Part shown: positions 25,041 through 35,715 of the stretch, piece by piece
How positions within the stretch are numbered: the stretch's first letter is position 1
Layout: each line of letters opens with the position of its first letter
Assembly: GCF_904849725.1 (NCBI RefSeq)
Contig: NC_058524.1
Coordinates: forward strand, 553,787,763 to 553,851,762
Source: Hordeum vulgare subsp. vulgare
Taxonomy: Eukaryota; Streptophyta; Magnoliopsida; Poales; Poaceae
DNA: 64,000 nt
Direction of reading: 5' to 3'
The notes under the pieces: model-generated
Databases searched by the model: none
What the model was told of the DNA's origin: nothing
Seen by the model: only the letters and a program-made list of their open reading frames with translations
Position numbers and translations under genes: made by a program

Positions 25041-25554
25041 TTCCTCCCCGAGCACCCCTATATTCCACCCCATTTTTTCTAGATCCATTTTTTCTAGCTC
25101 GAGCTCAACTCCATTTTTGCTCTCTCCTTCCTCTTGGGAGCTCTAATCCATCCCCATTTTTCTCCGCCATTTGTCAAGATTGTTGGCACCCATCGGTCCT
25201 ACGGTTAGCATCAACATTCCCTTTTCCGGTATTGCAAGTTTTGCTCGTTTTCTTGCTCATTTCATTTTTGTTGTGCTAGCTAGGTGTTTGATGAAATGCC
25301 CAAGCTAGAGAGAGTTCATCATTTGTTATGTATACATATGCAATTTGAGCTCAAATTTAATTATGATTTGTGGTTTTTTTTAGTGTCGCGCGCCTTGTCC
25401 CCTTCCTCACCGCCGTCGATCGCCCCGTCACCGACACAACCTTGGTGAGCCTATTGTTTTTATTTACCAAAACAAATTTTGATTTGTATGATTTACATAT
25501 TTACTTGTATATAATTTTCTTATTGTGTAAGATTTTTTTTATATGTATAGCGCC

Positions 25555-26026
25555 ATGGTTTTGATATCCGTCCCCGTTGGCCCTCGTCCAGTCTATGATT
25601 CGGATGTGGTATATTATCTTTTATAACTACATATTTTCATTTCCTGATTATATGACAATTAATTACGCCGACCAACTTGACATAGATATTTTTATCTAGG
25701 AGGTAGTGGAAGCGGAAATGCCAATCGACCCTATTGTTGAGAAGTTACACTTAGTTGAACAAGAAAATGTTGGCCTGAAAGAAAGATTGAAAAAAACTGA
25801 AGAAAGGTTGGAAAAAACTGAAAGAGAGAAGATGACCTTGGAAAAGGTTCTTGTCGGTGTCGTCGATGGTCACAAGAGCGAGATGGACGCAATGCGTCTG
25901 AAGATTAGAAAGATTAGAAAATATGCAATTAGTAAAGAGGCTTGGTATCATTATGCTGTCGGGTCAATTGTTACCTTTGTTGCGATTTTGATCGCATTTG
26001 TTGTTGTTTTTAAATGCATTAATTAG
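25555..26026 (+). CDS. CACTA accessory protein: coiled coil plus C-terminal membrane anchor
   Basis: I join exon 25555-25608 to exon 25700-26026 across a GT-AG intron; the frame is continuous and gives 126 residues. An upstream exon ending with a GT donor at 25445 may belong to the leader. Residues about 30-70 are a Glu/Lys-rich coiled coil with a repeated LKKTEERLEKTEREK pattern. A basic KIRKIRK stretch follows, and residues about 100-122 are a hydrophobic segment (SIVTFVAILIAFVVVF) ending KCIN. This predicts a tail-anchored protein with its coiled coil in the cytoplasm or nucleoplasm. It lies between the left subterminal repeats and the transposase, on the same strand, and is fully open while both other element genes are broken. 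I recall similar small frames next to TNP2 in other grass CACTA elements but know no function. There is no similarity to TNP1 or TNP2. Confidence 0.65.
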
Positions 26027-26184
26027 AGAGAGTTTTTATGGTTGGTTTCAGTGTGTGTTTTTATGAGAACTATATATGTATGGTCACTACGCTACTTTGG
26101 TTTTAACGTGTGATGAACTTTTTGTATTAATTAATTAATTTAGTCATGATGATTTAGCATAATGGTTTTTGATAAATTTATATA

Positions 26185-29100
26185 ATGCAGATGAACCGGC
26201 AATGGATGTACAGTGATCGACGTCGTCCCGAATTCCTTAATGGCATGCATAGTTTTCTCAATGTGGCTGAGAAAAACAGGCAGAATGGATTTATTTTTTG
26301 TCCATGTAAAAAATGCCAGAATAAGAGGAATTTCCCTAACTCAAGAACCATACACACCCACCTGTTGCAAGAAGGCTTCATGCCAAGTTATTTTTGTTGG
26401 ACCAAGCACGAAGAAAGAGGGGTTGTAATGGAAGACAATGAAGAAGAAGAGGATAATGATAACTATCCTATGTTCGGTGAACACGGTGATACTGAAATGG
26501 GGGAAGACGAGCCTGAACTTGAGGACATTGTTGATGAGTCTGATGATGATCTTCGTCAGGTCATTCGTGAAGAACAGATAAACTGCGGAAGTGAAAACGA
26601 GAGGTTGAAGTTGGAGCGCATGTTAGAAGATCACAAAAAATTGTTGTACCCAAATTGCGAAGATGGCCAGAAAAAGCTGGGCACCACCCTGGAATTGCTG
26701 CAATGGAAGGCAGAGAATGGAATATCTGACAAGGGATTTGAAAAGCTGCTGAAAATAATGAAGAAGATGCTTCCAAGAGATAACGTGCTGCCCTGCAGTA
26801 CGTACGAAGCAAAGAAGGTTGTCTGCCCTCTAGGATTGGAAGTGCATAAGATACATGCATGCATCAATGACTGCATCCTCTACCGCGGTCAGCACGAGAA
26901 TTTAAATGCCTGCCCGGTATGCGGTGCATTTCGGTATAAGATCAGGCGAGATGACCCTGGTGATGTTGAGGGCGACGACCGCCCCAGGAAGAGGGTTCCT
27001 GCCAAGGTGATGTGGCATGCTCCTATAATACCACGGTTGAAACGTTTGTTCCGAAACAAAGAGCATGCCAAGTTGCTGCGATGGCACAAAGAAGACCGGA
27101 GGGAAGACGATATGTTGAGACAACCCGCTGATGGGTCGCAGTGGAGAAACATCGACGATAAGTACGAGGACTTTGCACGTGACCCAAGAAACTTAAGGTT
27201 TGGTCTAAGTACAGATGGCCTGAATCCGTTTAGGGAGCAGAGTAGCAGTCATAGCACCTGGCCCATGACTCTATGTATCTATAACCTTCCTCCTTGGTTA
27301 TGCATGAAGCGTAAGTTCATTATGATGCCAGTGCTTATCCCAGGCCCGTCGCAACCCGGCAACAACATTGATGTGTACCTGAGGCCACTGGTTGATGAAC
27401 TTTAGAGTTATGGGCTGACGAAGGTGTACGTGTGTGGGACGAGTACAAACAGGAGGAATTTGACCTACGACGGTTGCTGTTTGTAACCATCAATGATTGG
27501 CCCGCTCTTACTAACATCTCAGGACGGTCAAACAAGGGATACAGCGCATGCACACACTGTTTAGGCGAGACTGAAAGTATACATATAGGCAAGAATGTGT
27601 ACCCGGGGCATCGTCGATTTCTTCCAGACAGGCATCCCGTAAGAAAGAAAGGAAAGCATTTTAAAGGCGAGGCAGATACACGGAGGAAGCCAACCCTCCC
27701 TAAAGGTACTGATATATATGACATGGTCAAAGATATAAAAGTAATCTTTGGTAAGGGTCCTGGCGCACAATCTGTTCCGAATGACGCCGACAACCACGTA
27801 GCCATGTGGAAGAAGAAATCTATATTCTGGGAACTACCATATTGGAAATTCCTAGAGGTTCGCTCTGCGATCGACGTGATGCACGTGACGAAAAATATTT
27901 GCGTGAACCTGCTAAACTTATTGGGCGTGCATGGGAAGAAGTCGAGAGATACACCAAAAGCACGGCTGCACCACCAACGTATGCACGAACGAGACGACCT
28001 GATGAATCGAGAGAATTTCAAAGGTCCTGCCAGCTATGCTCTTACCAAGGAAGAGAAGGAGATCTTTTTCCAAGTCCTGAGAAGTATCAAGGTCCCGTCT
28101 GGCTACTCGTCGAACATAAAAGGAATACTAAACCTGGAAGAGAAAAAGTTCCAAAACCTAAAGTCTCATGACTGCCACGTGATCATGACCCAGTTACTTC
28201 CGATTGCATTGAGGGGGCTTCTGCCAGAAAACGTGCGAGTACCCATTGTGAAGCTATGTGCATTCCTCAACGCAATTTCTCAGAAGGCAATCGATCCAGC
28301 AACTCTACCAAGTTTACAGAAGGACGTGGTCCAATGTCTTGTCAGCTTCGAGTTGGTGTTCCCACCAACCTTCTTCAATATTATGACGCACCTCCTAGTT
28401 CACCTAGTCCAAGAGATTTCCGTTCTCGGTCCTGTATTCTTACACAATATGTTCCCCTTTGAGAGGTTCACAGGAGTCTTGAAGAATTATGTTAAAAACC
28501 GTGCTAGGCCAGAAGGAAGCATGGTCAAGGGCTATGGAACAGAGGAGGTCATTGATTTTTGTGTTGACTTTATTCCTGACCTGAACCCGATCGGTGTTCC
28601 TCAGTCGCGCCATGAGGGGAGACTGCGTGGAAAAGGCACGCTAGGAAAGAAATCAACATGTATGGACGAGCAATCTTTCACTCAAGCACACTACACAGTT
28701 CTAGTTAATTCCAGCTTGGCGGCTCCATATATCCAGGAACACAAGGATATTTTACGCTCGGAATACCCGGAGCAACCTGAAGATTTCATTGCTAAAGAAC
28801 ACGCGAAGACTTTCGGCGGTTGGTTGCAAAGACGTCTCATTAATGACAACATTATTGAAGATGAGCTATACTTGTTGGCCAAGCAACCATCTTCGATTGT
28901 ATTGACCTTTAAAGGGTACGAGATAAATGGTAACACATTTTACACGGCAGACCAAGATAAAAAGAGCACCAACCAAAACAGTGGCGTCCGGTTTGATGCA
29001 AAAGACGACAATGGGCAAAGGGTCACATACTATGGTTACATAGAGCAGATATGGGAACTTGACTACGGACCTTCCTTTAAGGTCCCTTTGTTCTGGTGCA

Positions 29101-29564
29101 AATGGTTCAACCTGTCAGGCGTGAAGGTAGACCCGAAGTACGGAATGACAACAGTGGATCAGAAGAATCTTGGGTACGGCAATGATCAATTCGTCCTAGC
29201 CAATGATGTGGCTCAGGTTTTCTATGTGAAGGACATGTCTAGCAGACCGAGAAAAAGAAAAGATAAGGAAGCGAATACATCAGACGATGAGCCAAGGTGC
29301 CACATAGTTCTTTCAGGGAAAAGAAACATCGTGGGAGTCGAGGACAAGACAGACATGTCAGAAGATTACAATAAATTTGTTGAAATTCCTCCCTTCAAAG
29401 TCAAAGATGATCCAAGCATCCCGTTAAATGATGAAGATAGTCCATGGTTACGGCGCAATCAGAAGAAAGGCAAGAAGAAAAATAGATACGGGGTGTTGTT
29501 GGTGATGTGTAATAATGTATTAAACCTTTTACGTAATTGTGTTGACCATTTTGATAAATATTAA
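26185..29564 (+). pseudogene. CACTA transposase TNP2 (TNPD type), one frameshift
   Basis: This is the catalytic transposase of the element. From 26185 (an AG acceptor directly before the second ATG at 26191 suggests an upstream exon) I see a transposase-associated N-terminal domain with Cys pairs (FCPCKKCQN, residues about 37-45), an acidic linker, the TNP2 core (LGLEVHKIHACINDC; STDGLNPF; WPALTNISGRSNKG), a DUF4218-like region and a C-terminal DUF4216-like region (YYGYIEQIWELDYG near 29030), then a Lys-rich tail. A one-base loss near 27400 puts a TAG at 27403-27405 after LVDEL; the matching frame resumes at once and stays open to 29564. Apart from that the about 1120 codons are uninterrupted, so the damage looks recent. 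The frame is too clean around the break for an intron. Confidence 0.9.
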
Positions 29565-29669
29565 AAATTTGACCAGTTTCCACTAAATTTGACCATTTTG
29601 ATAAATATCATTTTTATTTTTTAAGTGTAAAAATGACATTTTGACAATTTGTAAATAAATGTAAAAGAA

Positions 29670-29930
29670 AATAGAAAAGGGAAACAAAAAAGAAAAATAA
29701 AAGAAGAAACAGGAAAAAGAAAAAGGAAACAAAAAGAAAAAGAAAACAGGAAACAGAAAAAAGGAAAAAAGAAAAATAAAAGAAGAAACAGGAAAAAGAA
29801 AAAGGAAACAAAAAGAAAAAGAAAACAGGAAAAAAGAAAAATAAAAGAAGAAACAGGAAAAAGAAAAAGGAAACAAAAAGAAAAAGAAAACAGGAAACAG
29901 AAAAAAGGAAAAAAGAAAAAGGAAAAAAAC
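29670..29930 (+). repeat. Purine-rich tandem repeat
   Basis: Three imperfect copies of a 65-80 bp unit built from GAAGAAACAGGAAAAAG, GGAAACAAAAAG and AAAACAGG words. The strand is almost purely A and G, so Phe-rich frames on the minus strand are artefacts. It forms the 3' flank of the TNP2 gene. Confidence 0.85.
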
Positions 29931-30045
29931 CTTTAGGACCGGTCTGTAACAACAACCGGTCCTAAAGGTGGGTTCGGTTCGCGCCCGAATTTTGGACCCT
30001 TTAGCACCGGTTGTTAACACAGACCGGTGCTAAAGGGTCTATACC
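29931..30045 (+). repeat. Internal copy of the CACTA subterminal motifs
   Basis: ACCTTTAGGACCGGTCTGTA with its inverted partner ACCGGTCCTAAAGGT, and CCTTTAGCACCGGTTGTTA with its partner ACCGGTGCTAAAGGGTC, occur in the middle of the element, between the two main genes. They have the same form as the end arrays. Confidence 0.75.
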
Positions 30046-30059
30046 TCTACGGGGTCGCC

Positions 30060-30545
30060 AACTTCTCGCCTTCCCGCGCGTCTCTCCTCGCCTTCTCTCC
30101 TCGCCGCCTCTCTCCTCGCCGACTCGCGCCGCCTCGCCGGCCGACGATCCTCGGCGCCGCCTCCTGGCCGCGCCGTCGCCTCCTCGCCGCGCCACCGCCT
30201 CCTCGCGCCGCCGCCTACTCGCGCGCGCGGCCTCCTCGCGCCGCCTCGCCGGCCGACGATCCGCTCGGCGCCTCCTCCTCGCCGCGCCGTAGCCTCCTCG
30301 CCGCGCCGCCGCCTCCTCGCGCCGCCACGCCGGCCGACGATCCTCGGCGCCGCCTCCTCGCCGCGCCGTCGCCTCCTCGCCGCGCCGCCGCCTCCTCGCG
30401 CCGCCGCCTCCTCGCGCGCGCGGTCTCCTCGCGCCGCCTCGCCGGCCGACGATCCTCGCCGCCTCCTCACCGCGCCGTCGCCTCCTCGACGCCTCCTCGC
30501 GACGCCTCCTCGCGCGCCGCCCCACGCCGCCTCCTCGCCGCCCCA
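30060..30545 (+). repeat. GC-rich tandem array of GCCGCCTCCTCGC words
   Basis: Almost 500 bp of GCCTCCTCGC, GCCGTCGCC and GGCCGACGATCC words in a partly regular order of about 100-160 bp super-units. All six frames are open because of base composition, and none looks like a protein. It directly precedes the leader of the second CACTA gene, so a promoter or leader role is possible but not shown. Confidence 0.8.
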
Positions 30546-30916
30546 CTTCGTCTTCTTCACGTAAGGTATATCCGTATTTTCGTATATCCATATTGTTGTA
30601 TGCTTGTAATTATAACCGTCGATATTAGTTTTTTTCCGGCCCGAATAGGACATCCTATAAAAAAAAGTTACGTGATCATGCATATTCTCACGGCTCTCAC
30701 GGCTAAAAAAAGTTACGGGATTTGTTCTATCGACGTACAAATCGTACCTGCTAGAGATGCTCTCACGGCTCGATTTGAAGCCGCCTTCATCATTTATATC
30801 GCTAAAGCGAGGAAGACGATTCTAGTAGACTCACTTTTTCAGTCAACATTCGAAACTTTCCGACGTACAAATCCTATAGACGAAGTCGGTCAACATTCGT
30901 GCAACATGAGGTGACT

Positions 30917-31240
30917 CCGACGATTCCGACGATTCCGTAAAACCCTAAACCGACGATTCCGACGATTCCGTAAAACCCTAAACCGACGATTCCGACGATT
31001 CCGTAAAACCCTAAACCGACGATTCCGACGATTCCGTAAAACCCTAATCCGACGATTCCGACGATTTCGTAAAACTTTCCGACGATTACAATTTCGTAAA
31101 ACTTTCCTACGATTCCGACGATTCCATAACTGCGGGGAAAGTTTCCGACGATTCCGTAAAACTTTGCGACGATTACGACTCCGACGATTCCGTAAAACTT
31201 TTCCGTAAAATTTCCGGTTCCGTAAAACTTTTCCGTAAAT
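30917..31240 (+). repeat. 33-bp tandem array containing AAACCCTAA (telo-box) motifs
   Basis: Four copies of a 33-bp unit start at 30917, 30950, 30983 and 31016. Each is built from two CCGACGATT words, then CCGTAAAACCCTAA. Decayed units with CGACGATT and CCGTAAAACTTT continue to about 31240, 44 bp before the start codon of the second CACTA gene. AAACCCTAA is the plant telo-box known from promoters of translation and cell-cycle genes. Confidence 0.85.
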
Positions 31241-31283
31241 AATTTTGCTAAGTTAAATTCTTGTTACTAGCAGGTGTTGAGCT

Positions 31284-34200
31284 ATGGATCCCCAAGAACC
31301 ACATGATCAGCACGCCGATCAGCTCGCGGGAATGGGTGAGGCGGAGAAGGAAATATACATGTGCCAGATGATTTTTGAAGATGCAACGGCCATATATCAT
31401 GATGACGACGGTGGGCATGCGTTTAGCAATCAATTTTTGAACGACTCCGGTGACGGAGCTGAGAATATAGAAGATGTAGTAGATGCAGAAGTGCCCTCCG
31501 GAACAAACTCTGCCAATGTATATCTCAAGTCACTGTTGAAGCAACAATTAATTTGTATTGCACTTACTAACGAATCATTATTTTCCCGTTTAGGTGCCCT
31601 CCGGAACACCTAACGCAAGTACTGAGACAAAGTCGAAACGAGGCCCGGCCGCAAGGTTGAAAGATACTGCAAGGTACTCAATCGATAAAGTTGCTGCTGA
31701 TGGCAAACCACTGGAACCCCCAGAAACTTATCGCAAATTTGTAAATCAGTGCGGAGTTGTTGTAAGAGACCTGGTCCCGATCAACTTAATAGAATGGAAT
31801 AAGCCGAAGACCGGCGCCAACATTGGAGCTACTTATGTTGATGACAGATTGAAAAGAGTGCTTTGCGACACGGTGTGGCTAAATTTCAGCGTAGCGGAAG
31901 ATAAGAAGAAGAAAGTCGAGGAGTGGGCTTTGAAGAAGATGGCCACACAATTCCAGAGGTGGAAGAAAGACTTGTGGAAGAAATATAAGGACGAAGATCC
32001 AGTTTTCACTGGGCACCTAGTGAAGATAAGAGACGCTTGGCCTGATTTTAAGGCGTACAAGAAATCGGGTGTCTTTACATCTCGATCAGCCACAAATACG
32101 GAGAATGCGAAGAAGAAGAAATATCACCATATTTTGGGGTCAGGTGGCTACATGACTGCCCTGCCTAGGTGGCGACGCTATGAAGATGCGCTTCTGAAAA
32201 GAAATATCATTCCACAGACACATGACTGGCCCGATAGGTCCAAGTTCTGGTTGTTCGCGCATGGGGCAACGTTGGACGCTGAGACTGGGATGATTGTTGC
32301 GGAGGGACCATGGTCGGAAAAAATAAGACAAGTCGTATCAGATCTAGAGAAGGCAATAGAAGCTGTTCGAAAAGGAACTTTTGTTCCCGATAGAGAGAAC
32401 GACGAGTTGACGAAGGCACTCGGGAACCCCGAAAAGTGGGGACGAACACGAGGCTTTGGAGCCACTACCCCGTGGAACCAAGGGTTTCCGGCGACCTTGG
32501 CACTTACAGAAGCCGTGGTAGAAGCAAGAGGAAGGCGCTGGAACGGATATCGACATTAGAAGAAAAGGTGGCGTTTCTCTTGAAGAAAGGGGGACACCCT
32601 GTACCTGACACTGAAGAGGAGGAAGAAGATCCTGCACCTGACGCTGATCAGCAGCAATTAGAAGACGATCCTGTAGCAGATGTCGTCCCATCTCAGCATA
32701 GAAGCAGCGTGGGTTCCACGCAGCTGCAGCTAGAAGACGGTCCTGCAGTCGAACCGTCGGCGCCTCACTACCCCGTGGATGATGTCACGGAGAAGACAAA
32801 CTGTGAGATACATATGCCAATGGGGAACATATCCTTCATGGTGGCGTCAGGCTATGCTTTACCGAATCAACCTGGAGCAACCTACCATGATGGTCAGATT
32901 CCAGCATCCCATGCTCGTGTCGGGTTGTCAACAATTACGCCGGGATGCCAGTCAATTGAGCTTGATATTCCTGGAGGTGAAGGCGAGAAGACACTGGGAG
33001 AAATGGAGCTTGGTATCATCTTGTGGAAGAAGAAACACATCGTGTTTCCTAACGCGGCGCCAAGGCCACCGAATCCTCCAGGTACAAATGCACCACCTCC
33101 AACAATTACTGAATGTTGCACCACATGTAAGCCTATTTTTAATAGTTTTTTCACTTTCGTACAGAGAATGCACGACCTCCAAGTCCACCCCCCAACGCAC
33201 CTCCAAGTCCACCCCACAACGAAGATAGGGAGCCCGAGGCCGAGAGTCCATCGCCCGTGCACTCCAATGAGCCGACGGATGCGCCCACTACGGGTACGGC
33301 AAAGCGGAAGCTGCAGTTCACAAGAAACGGGACTCCTCCCAAGAAGAGAGAAAGGAAACCCAATAAAGTCAAGACTCCCCCGAAGTTACCAGGCCTGATG
33401 ACTCCGGAGGAACTAGACGAGGCCGTGAAAGCCAAAAACAAAGCATGGTTCGCACGGTTTCCCCTGAAGCCCCCTCCAGACATCTGGAAGGAAACTCTGA
33501 AGAACGTACCAAAGTGGAAAATTGAGCGCACCATCGACAACTTATATTATCCTGAACCGCCGCCACCGCCGCCCCTTTCAGACTATGAACGGTTCATTGA
33601 AAAGATGCACACCGCACAGATGAAGCAGGCGGAGCAGATGAAGCAGGCGGAGCAGACGAAATGCGGGAAACAAGTTCCCCAGCTCAGACAACAAGAAGCA
33701 CAGTCAATTGCCCCGCTCAAGGTGTTATCTGACCAGGCTTCAGTGTTTGGTCCACGCATGGGCGACGTAGGTTACGCTATTGCTGATGTGGTATATAAAT
33801 ATAAGCCCGAGCACCCTCTGGTCGAAAATCCTAGTGCTCTAACAACCCAACTATGGAATTTACATGGTTGGTACTTGGAGGCCGCAAGGCAAAAGAGAGA
33901 TTGTATCATGGCGGCAGTTCAGGATCAACACTACTTCGGAGAGTACGGTGTGGAGGTTGGGTTCGATGATTTTTTCCAGATGTACAATCAACGTGCCCTC
34001 GACAAAGCTATTGTCAGCTGCTACTGTTTGTAAGTGATTTATTTGTGTAATTTAATTATTTAGTTAAGCTCGCGTTCATTGCCCGTATAATTATCACTCA
34101 CGAGACATTCTTTTTGTACGCTACTATGCAGAATGAAGATTCGTGAATGCAGGCTGGCAGGAATCTGGGACTTTGGGTTCATTGACCCGTATTCGTTTCA

Positions 34201-35101
34201 TCAAGAGACAATAGAAAAGTTCAATAAGGATACACCGGATGATTTGCTAAGGTTTTTGAAGCGACAAAGTACCAAAAAAGAAATACTTTGGCCCTACGGA
34301 TTCAAGTGAGTGTTACTGTCTTGTACACATTCCATTTTGCTTACCTGATGTTAAGTGTAATTGATGAGTATGCATGACTGCGTGTGTACACGTGCGCAGG
34401 TCCCACTTCATATTGTTCATCATTAGAATCGATCAAGGACAAGTTGAAGTCTGGGACCCGTTAACCTAGGACGCTGACAAATGGAAGAGCGCGCGTGAGA
34501 TGCTTCAAAGGTATATATATATCGGCCTCTTTCGTTCATCGGCCTCTTTTTCGTTCATTTCCTGATATCAAGTAAGTAATAATTAACTCTTGTATTCATT
34601 TTTCTTTGTCGGCCAGGGTTTGGCAAATGTTCATCAAGGAAGAACCCGGTACATGGGCAGACAAGCTCCACTTTCAAATTAACAAAGTAAGTAGTACTAC
34701 GTACCCTCGTTTCAATACCATTACCATTCTCTTGATTATTATTAATTTGACTGAATTATGTTCTCGTATATAGGGCGTCCCGCAACAACCACAGGGCACT
34801 GATTATTGTGGATACTACGTTTGCGAGTACATTCACAGGATTATCAATGAGAAATCCCGTACTTTCAGAAATCTAGAGGTACGTAACCGGATCTTCACAA
34901 CTTTATTTATGTTGCCATCAATTATGTTAGTTTTGTTCATAACTTAATTGTTTTCATCTACTTCTTCTAAAGCTGCAACGAAAGCGGGCGATGCTAAGAC
35001 CAATCCAACGTTGCAAGTCAGTTGCAGAGGAATTGGCAGGATTTATCCTCACGCAAGTCATAGATGAAGGCGGAGAATTTTTCCATCCTATGAACCAATA
35101 G
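31284..35101 (+). pseudogene. CACTA second gene: TNP1-like DNA-binding part fused to Ulp1-like (C48) protease
   Basis: Exon 1 runs 31284-31517, exon 2 starts at 31594 after a CGTTTAG acceptor, and further exons end at about 33126, 34030, 34305, 34511, 34686 and 34879. The last exon starts near 34973 and the stop is at 35099-35101. The N-terminal half has a basic, Trp-rich segment (EWALKKMATQFQRWKKDLWKK, here shortened in reading as ALKKMATQFQRWKKDLW) and SGGYMTALPRW, typical of the plant En/Spm-associated transposase family. A Pro-rich linker with repeated QMKQAE follows. The C-terminal exons have the order expected for Ulp1-type SUMO proteases: His in KSHFILF, Asp in EVWDPL, Gln in PQGTDY and Cys in DYCGYYVC. 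Breaks are a frame change near 32490 and a TAG at 34467-34469 just after WDPLT; the exon 3 acceptor near 33165 is also uncertain. Donors and acceptors are otherwise canonical. Confidence 0.82.
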
Positions 35102-35219
35102 CCAGCTCCCTTCTCTATGCAAGTATAGAGCTATAGGAAACGAACTTCAAATTATGTAATGATAATCGGTCCAGTACTTCGTGTTACATGTATATATGTA
35201 CTTTTATTTGGTGCATCAA

Positions 35220-35490
35220 CATTTAACCGCAAACACGGAATCGGAAACACTTAACCGCAAACACGGAATCGGTGTTTCCGGATACGTGTTTCCGATTCCG
35301 TGTTCGTAAAAAAGGAACACGGACACACGGAATCGGAAACACGGAATCGGAAAGACGTAAACGGAAATACGGAACCGAAAACACGGAATCGGAAAGACGT
35401 AAACGGAAATACGGAACCGGAAACACGTAAACGAAAATCCTGAAAATACGGAACACGGAAACACCGAAATACGGAATCGGAAACCCTGAA
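35220..35490 (+). repeat. Tandem repeat of GGAATCGGAAACACG words
   Basis: Many variants of CACGGAATCGGAAAC and GTAAACGGAAATACGGAACC follow one another downstream of the last CACTA gene. A clear 53-bp repeat pair starts at about 35332 and 35384. Minus-strand frames across it are artefacts. Confidence 0.8.
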
Positions 35491-35514
35491 AAGAAAAGGA
35501 AAAAAAAAGAAAAA

Positions 35515-35715
35515 AAACATTAGGACCGGTTGGTGTTACCAACCGGTTCTAAAGGTCCTCCGCGTGCGCGCACTCTTCGGCGCCCACGTGGAGGCCTTTA
35601 GCACCGGTTTGTAAGAGACCGGTGCTAAAGGGGGGGGGGCCTTTAGTCCCGGATAAGTAGCACCGGATGTGTATCCGGGTCCAAAGGCCCTTACCAACCG
35701 GTTCTAATACCCCTT
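35515..35715 (+). repeat. CACTA right subterminal repeats
   Basis: Inverted pairs TTAGGACCGGTTGGTG / ACCAACCGGTTCTAAAGG and CCTTTAGCACCGGTTTG / GACCGGTGCTAAAGG, then GGCCTTTAGTCCCGGAT, match the left array. The element end follows at 35727. Confidence 0.8.

Noticed and set aside
29583..30020. Phe/Leu-rich minus-strand frames that look like membrane proteins
   Set aside because: The plus strand is an A/G tandem repeat; the hydrophobic text is the complement of purine tracts.
30027..30914. Long open frames on both strands (up to 295 codons) in the GC-rich array
   Set aside because: They arise from tandem GCCGCCTCC text with few possible stops, are Arg/Ala/Ser/Pro only, and overlap on several frames.
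30917..31048. CRISPR-like or telomeric array
   Set aside because: Units are adjacent without spacers, so not CRISPR. AAACCCTAA occurs once per 33 bp inside other text, so it is not a telomere repeat.
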